Source: Planctomycetaceae bacterium
GTDB lineage: Bacteria; Planctomycetota; Planctomycetia; Pirellulales; Lacipirellulaceae
Assembly: GCA_002713555.1 (NCBI GenBank)
Contig: PATG01000108.1
Span: forward strand, 1-18,283
DNA length: 18,283 nt
Direction: 5' to 3'
Shown here piece by piece: positions 14,662 through 18,283 of this stretch. Below the pieces are notes generated by a model. It was not told where the DNA came from, ran no database searches, and saw only the letters and a list, made by a program, of their open reading frames with translations. A program made the position numbers and the translations under genes. The first letter of the stretch is position 1. The number at the start of each line of letters is the position of its first letter.

Positions 14662-15351
14662 CTAAATCTGTGTTTGGTCGTGGGACGGGTAAAATCTTGC
14701 CAGTCGATCTGGAGCAATACCCAACCACTGAGCACCCAACAGAGACCAATTGCAGAGTGTTTGTTGTACGACACCGCAACGCTGCCAACGACGCGGGTGG
14801 ACATGTACGGGCCCCGGCAAAAGTATGGGTTTGGCCAATCTGCGAAACTTGCGCATCAACAACAGATCTTCCATAAGTTTGACCTGAGGAAATCCTCCCA
14901 ATTTCTGAAAAACTTCGGTTCGCATAAAAATCGCCTGATCCCCATAGACGAGGCCCCGCAACCGGACCCGCCAGGCATTCCCACCTTCAATCCACCGGTA
15001 CCAATACTGGGGGGCATCGATAGCCTGACAAAACCCTCCCCCCAGGATCGACTGATCGACCAGCATCTCACGAATCTGCTGACCCCCATCCGGGTCCAGC
15101 CAATTGTCCGCGTGCAAAAAGAGCAGTACATCGCCTGTGGCGTGTTGGGCCCCAAGATTCTGTTGAATGGCCCTTCCTCTTGCAGACGAGAGGACCTGAG
15201 CACGACTTCGAAGGGCCAATTCAACTGTCGCGTCGCTACTTCCCCCGTCAACGACTAGTACCTCGTCAGCACCAGCCTCCCAGGCCCCTTGGACAGCTCG
15301 TTCAATCCCTCCAGCTTCATTAACAGCCGGGATTATGGCAGAGATTTGCAT
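14662..15351 (-). CDS. Family 2 glycosyltransferase (TIGR04283-like)
   Basis: 229 residues. GT-A fold enzyme transferring a sugar from a nucleotide-sugar donor. Motifs: N-terminal ISAIIPAVNEAGGI (3-16), DGGSSDAT (35-42; nucleotide-binding Asp), LLFLHADNWLDPDG (76-89; HADN stands where the metal-binding DXD-like motif is expected), YGDQAIFMR (136-144) and LMEDLLLMRK (159-168; the catalytic ED). The short length, the HAD-x-x-x-P-like motif and the GDQ motif match the subgroup often named transferase 2, rSAM/selenodomain-associated, but the usual partner gene of that pair (DUF2064) is not in this window. No membrane span is clear. Acceptor unknown. Convergent with the Maf gene and divergent from the oxidoreductase. 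Confidence 0.92.
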   Translation of the reverse strand: MQISAIIPAVNEAGGIERAVQGAWEAGADEVLVVDGGSSDATVELALRSRAQVLSSARGRAIQQNLGAQHATGDVLLFLHADNWLDPDGGQQIREMLVDQSILGGGFCQAIDAPQYWYRWIEGGNAWRVRLRGLVYGDQAIFMRTEVFQKLGGFPQVKLMEDLLLMRKFRRLAKPILLPGPVHVHPRRWQRCGVVQQTLCNWSLLGAQWLGIAPDRLARFYPSHDQTQI

Positions 15352-15378
15352 TTTTCTAAGAAACCGTAAACGAATCAG

Positions 15379-15407
15379 ATCAGAATTGAGCGAATCCTAG
15401 TTTTCAA
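15379..15407 (-). promoter_or_regulatory. Candidate promoter of the glycosyltransferase gene
   Basis: On the - strand TTGAAA (15407-15402) and TCTGAT (15384-15379) are 17 nt apart: 5/6 and 4/6 matches to sigma-70 boxes, about 27 nt before the ATG. It overlaps the opposite-facing candidate promoter of the oxidoreductase gene. Confidence 0.35.
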
Positions 15408-15415
15408 GTTATACT
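15386..15415 (+). promoter_or_regulatory. Candidate sigma-70 promoter of the Gfo/Idh/MocA gene
   Basis: TTGAGC (15386-15391) and TATACT (15410-15415) are 18 nt apart, with the ATG 38 nt beyond the -10 box. The -10 matches 5 of 6 consensus bases. Confidence 0.5.
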
Positions 15416-15453
15416 TCTTAGAGCAAGAACCTTAAACGGGGAATCACTTCAGA

Positions 15454-16443
15454 ATGAAACTACAAATTGGAGTTGTGGGGGTAGGGGCAGCTTGGGAATC
15501 AAGACATTTGCCAGCTTTACGAGCCCTCTCGGATCGCTTTGAAGTCTGTGCTATCTGCGATCCCGTTCGGCATCATGCCGAACAAGCTGCCCGGCAATTC
15601 GGGACACCCGTTCACGATGGTTTTCGCACACTCACGCAGCGCAGTGACATTGACGGGGTCTTACTACTGTCGGCAAATTTTTTTGGAGCCGCACCTATTT
15701 ACGCGGCTTGTGATGCTGGCAAGGCCGTCTATTGTGCAGCAGCAATCGACCTGAAAGACAATCAAGCATCGCATTTGCGTCAGCGCGTCGAAGAATCGGG
15801 AATAGCCTTCATGGCCGAATTCCCCTGCCGTCTTTCCCCGGCCACACTCCGCCTGAAAGAATTGATTGCCACCAAACTAGGGGCTCCACAGTTGCTGTTT
15901 TGCAACCGCAGACGCAGCTTTGCTGAAAATGACCGTGCACATGATCGTTGCGGTCGAGATCTCGTCGAGTTGGTAGATTGGTGTCGGTATGTTGTCGATT
16001 CGGAGCCAACTTCATTGATTGCCGATGGACAACTGGAAGCGACAGGCAAGCATCATAAATACTTGTCGGTTAGTTTAGATTTTTCGCCAGACGGAAAACA
16101 GGGCGTTGGCCCCTTGGCCAACATCCGGTGTGGCAATTATATTCCAGAAATCCTGCAAGAGTCTGCCTCTTATCGGCGTCCAGCCGATTTGAAAGTCGTC
16201 TGCGAAAATGGCATCGCCTTTGTGGATCTCCCTAACACAGTAGCCTGGTTCGACGAAGCAGGGCAGCACCTGGAGACGCTCGATCATGAACGCCCGGTCG
16301 GCGAACAACTGCTGCTCCATTTCCATCGAGCTGTCGAAAGCCTCGTCCTGAAGTCCTCCAGCCTGTCGGATGCCCATCGAGCAATTTCTATTGCAAATCT
16401 TGCCAAACAGAGCTTCCAGTCTGGCAGGCGTGCTTCCTGCTAA
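15454..16443 (+). CDS. Gfo/Idh/MocA family NAD(P)-dependent oxidoreductase, lacking the EKP motif
   Basis: 329 residues, normal family length. The N-terminal Rossmann half has IGVVGVGAAWESRHLPAL (5-22; G-x-G-x-x dinucleotide loop) and VCAICDP (31-37). In normal members the segment after the fourth strand carries E-K-P, whose Lys is catalytic; here that place reads YCAAAIDL (93-100), so the Lys is missing. The following sites are partly kept: FMAEFPCRLSPA (119-130), and GRDLVELVDWCRYVV (167-181), where the usual G-x-H-x-x-D helix is present with D175 but without the His. This suggests an inactive or altered enzyme, perhaps sugar-binding or acting on a different chemistry. Neighbours: it precedes a DUF4432 sugar-epimerase-like gene by 95 nt, so the two may be co-transcribed and act on the same sugar. 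Confidence 0.92.
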   Translation: MKLQIGVVGVGAAWESRHLPALRALSDRFEVCAICDPVRHHAEQAARQFGTPVHDGFRTLTQRSDIDGVLLLSANFFGAAPIYAACDAGKAVYCAAAIDLKDNQASHLRQRVEESGIAFMAEFPCRLSPATLRLKELIATKLGAPQLLFCNRRRSFAENDRAHDRCGRDLVELVDWCRYVVDSEPTSLIADGQLEATGKHHKYLSVSLDFSPDGKQGVGPLANIRCGNYIPEILQESASYRRPADLKVVCENGIAFVDLPNTVAWFDEAGQHLETLDHERPVGEQLLLHFHRAVESLVLKSSSLSDAHRAISIANLAKQSFQSGRRASC

Positions 16444-16538
16444 AGAACCTTTGCAAGGAGTGAATAGAAGACGTATAACGAAGCCATCCGCACCAGGATA
16501 AGGAGTTGATTTATCATTCTCATTGAAGTGGACCAATC

Positions 16539-17645
16539 ATGACTCGACAAACATGGACACTCACAGATGCTACTCAGGATCTCCATGACACGACGTTCTG
16601 CCTAACATCGGATGATTTTCCCGATCTGCCAGGATCGTGGAAAGTTTCTCAGCGAACACTCCGATGTGGCCTGAGTGCCGGAGTGGACCTTATCGAAATT
16701 GATAATGGCCGCATGCGAACGATGGTAATTCCGACACGTGGCATGGGAATCTGGAAAGCAGAAATTGGCAATGAAAAAATAGGCTGGCAATCACCCGTAC
16801 GCGGACCTATCCATCCTCAACATGTGCCCTTATTTGACCCTAAGGGCCTGGGTTGGCTGGAAGGATTCGACGAACTCCTCGTACGCTGTGGGTTAGAAAG
16901 CAATGGAGCTCCCGATTTCGACGCCTTGGGACATCTGCAGTATCCGCTGCATGGGCGTATTGCGAATCGCCCTGCATACTACGTCGATGTCACTGTAGAC
17001 TCCCAGGGGGAGATCACTGTCAGAGGATTCGTAGAAGAAGCCAGCTTTCACTTCCAAAAGTTACGTCTCGAAGCATCCTTAACTACCACAATCGATTCAA
17101 CTTCTTTTACAATTCACGATGAAGTAGAAAATTTCGGTGGCACGCCAGCTCAAATGCAAATGCTATACCACATCAACATAGGTGAACCGTTGCTTACTCC
17201 AGAGTCGAAGATTGTTGCACCGATACATAGCATTCGAAACAGTTTGGAAGCTGAAAAAGACAATACTGAATCATGGGACATCTATAGCCCACCGGCTGCC
17301 GGCCGTCCTGAACAATGTTTCTTTATTGAATTATCGGGTGACGAAAAGGGCCAAACTCAGGTCTTGCTAAAAAACGCATCGGGCACGATGGGCACGGCGC
17401 TCCAATTCAATACAAATTGCTTGCCCTGCTTTACCCTCTGGAAAAATTCAGTTGCAAGTCAAGACGGCTATGTGACGGGGATCGAACCAGCCACCAATTT
17501 CCCCAACCCCCGAACCCAGGAAGCGGAACAAGGACGAATTGTCGATCTATCCCCCGGTGAAAAATGGTCCGCTGATGTTACGGTCTCCTGCTTGACGCAG
17601 AACCATGAAGTCGAATCCGTCGAACGGGCGATTCAAGAAATATAA
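16539..17645 (+). CDS. DUF4432 family, aldose-1-epimerase (mutarotase)-like protein
   Basis: 368 residues. The galactose-mutarotase-like beta-sandwich is suggested by conserved pieces: MVIPTRGMGIWKAE (about 62-75), GWLEGFDELLVRCGLESNGA (105-124), YPLHGRIANRPA (135-146), MLYHINIGEPLL (208-219) and VTGIEPATNFPNPR (about 308-321). Such proteins bind sugars in the GalM manner, with His and Glu residues (here HGR, YHIN and GIEP) at the active site; the exact substrate of DUF4432 members is not known to me. No signal peptide, so cytoplasmic. No close Shine-Dalgarno sequence; AAGGAG lies too far upstream (about 16499-16504). Together with the upstream oxidoreductase it suggests handling of an unidentified sugar. 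Confidence 0.9.
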   Translation: MTRQTWTLTDATQDLHDTTFCLTSDDFPDLPGSWKVSQRTLRCGLSAGVDLIEIDNGRMRTMVIPTRGMGIWKAEIGNEKIGWQSPVRGPIHPQHVPLFDPKGLGWLEGFDELLVRCGLESNGAPDFDALGHLQYPLHGRIANRPAYYVDVTVDSQGEITVRGFVEEASFHFQKLRLEASLTTTIDSTSFTIHDEVENFGGTPAQMQMLYHINIGEPLLTPESKIVAPIHSIRNSLEAEKDNTESWDIYSPPAAGRPEQCFFIELSGDEKGQTQVLLKNASGTMGTALQFNTNCLPCFTLWKNSVASQDGYVTGIEPATNFPNPRTQEAEQGRIVDLSPGEKWSADVTVSCLTQNHEVESVERAIQEI

Positions 17646-17783
17646 GCTACGAGATTCTTTTTGCTCGATGACGAACGGCGTACTCCCGCCGCGGTGCCCT
17701 GGAGGATGGATGGACTAGGCCCTGTCCACTGGGACCCGCGACCTCTCCAGCTGCCCTGGCATCACGAACATCTCTTTACAATG

Positions 17784-17795
17784 TGTCAATTGACA
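17784..17795. promoter_or_regulatory. 12-bp perfect palindrome overlapping the transketolase -35 box
   Basis: TGTCAATTGACA is its own reverse complement; its right half is the -35 hexamer TTGACA. A dimeric repressor or activator site placed here would control the promoter directly. Could be chance: a 12-bp palindrome is not rare, but the exact overlap is suggestive. Confidence 0.4.
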
Positions 17796-17819
17796 TGCCG
17801 TAATTTGAAGACGTATATT
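17790..17819 (+). promoter_or_regulatory. Strong sigma-70-like promoter of the transketolase gene
   Basis: TTGACA (17790-17795, perfect) and TATATT (17814-17819, 5/6) with an 18-nt spacer. The -10 box ends 40 nt before the transketolase ATG at 17860, giving a leader of about 34 nt. Confidence 0.7.
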
Positions 17820-17859
17820 ACCCCTTTGCCTTTTCCAATCAGCCTCCAACTAAAGACAC

Positions 17860-18283
17860 ATGACTACCACCAGTAAAGACCTGACACAACTTGCTATCAA
17901 TACGATCCGCACGCTTGCCATGGATGGTGTAGAAGCCGCCGGTTGCGGACATCCGGGCACACCCATGGCTCTGGCACCCGTCACCTACCAGTTATGGACC
18001 GATACGCTAAGCTACGACCCAAGTGCCCCCCAATGGCCGAACCGCGACAGGTATGTGCTTTCCTGCGGGCATGCCTCGATGCTGATCTACTCCATGCTCC
18101 ATCTGGCGAGTGTCCAAAAAGTCAACGCCCAGGGCAGTGCAACGGGTGAATTATCGGTCACGCTCGACGACCTGCGGAATTTCCGCCAATGGGACAGCGC
18201 GACACCTGGGCACCCTGAGTTTGGTCATACGAGTGGCGTTGAAACGACCACTGGTCCATTGGGTCAAGGTTGTGGCAATCGCG
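17860..18283 (+). CDS. tkt: Transketolase (3' partial)
   Basis: 141 codons are seen before the window ends; a full transketolase has about 660-690 residues. It transfers two-carbon units between sugar phosphates with thiamine diphosphate, in the pentose phosphate pathway. Motifs of the N-terminal TPP-binding domain: [20 protein letters not shown] (14-33; His of GHPG contacts the cofactor), [20 protein letters not shown] (66-85; usually GHGS, here GHAS), the [16 protein letters not shown] segment and the end [20 protein letters not shown] (122-141). The distribution of motifs from the first codons on confirms the ATG. It has its own promoter and a palindromic site, so it is probably not co-transcribed with the DUF4432 gene. 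The symbol is the generic one; isozyme not distinguishable. Confidence 0.96.
   Translation, partial: MTTTSKDLTQLAINTIRTLAMDGVEAAGCGHPGTPMALAPVTYQLWTDTLSYDPSAPQWPNRDRYVLSCGHASMLIYSMLHLASVQKVNAQGSATGELSVTLDDLRNFRQWDSATPGHPEFGHTSGVETTTGPLGQGCGNR

Noticed and set aside
14626..15258. 210-codon + strand open frame opposite the glycosyltransferase
   Set aside because: The - strand frame carries clear glycosyltransferase motifs; the + frame has none.
17661..17876. 71-codon + strand open frame before the transketolase
   Set aside because: No ribosome binding site, unlikely composition, and it overlaps the transketolase promoter and first codons.

Overview
The window looks like a chromosomal segment of a planctomycete, probably of the Pirellulales type. 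The evidence is gene content rather than any marker gene: a terpenoid-cyclase-like toroid protein placed next to ExbB/ExbD proton-channel genes, a large membrane-anchored PQQ-type beta-propeller protein, a Hanks-type Ser/Thr kinase with an N-terminal domain of the kind common in planctomycetes, and many long exported proteins with no familiar name. Base composition is moderate. TAA, TGA and TAG all serve as ordinary stop codons, so the genetic code is standard. I see no tRNA, rRNA, CRISPR array, insertion sequence or phage gene.

Region 1 (about 1-11226, + strand) is one tightly packed gene run: toroid protein (truncated by the window start), a one-TM protein with a long linker, an ExbB/TolQ-like channel, two different ExbD/TolR-like proteins, a TM + TPR + PQQ beta-propeller protein, an exported TPR + oligopeptide-binding-protein-like fusion, and an exported protein of unknown function. 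Gaps are 49, 113, 11, 42, 73, 9 and 2 nt. The set resembles a rebuilt Tol/Ton machine: proton channel (ExbB/D), a TolA/TonB-like single-span partner, a beta-propeller in the TolB position, TPR modules in the CpoB position and a ligand-binding-like exported protein. I think this is the most interesting system in the window. Its propeller gene carries an in-frame TGA at 6959-6961, and the reading frame continues intact for 138 more codons after it. This is a nonsense mutation, a sequencing error or recoding.

Region 2 (11227-11675) is a 449-nt gap with no convincing gene. It holds a perfect TATAAT without a good -35 box, and one long-loop hairpin.

Region 3 (11676-13822, - strand) has a transmembrane Ser/Thr protein kinase and, upstream of it, an RluA-family pseudouridine synthase. 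The kinase shares a short N-terminal domain with the propeller protein of region 1.

Region 4 (13937-18283) is mostly housekeeping or sugar metabolism: a Maf-type nucleotide pyrophosphatase (+) convergent with a family-2 glycosyltransferase (-), separated by an elaborate inverted-repeat structure; then a Gfo/Idh/MocA oxidoreductase lacking the usual EKP lysine, a DUF4432 aldose-epimerase-like protein, and the start of a transketolase. The transketolase has a strong sigma-70-like promoter whose -35 box is half of a 12-bp palindrome.
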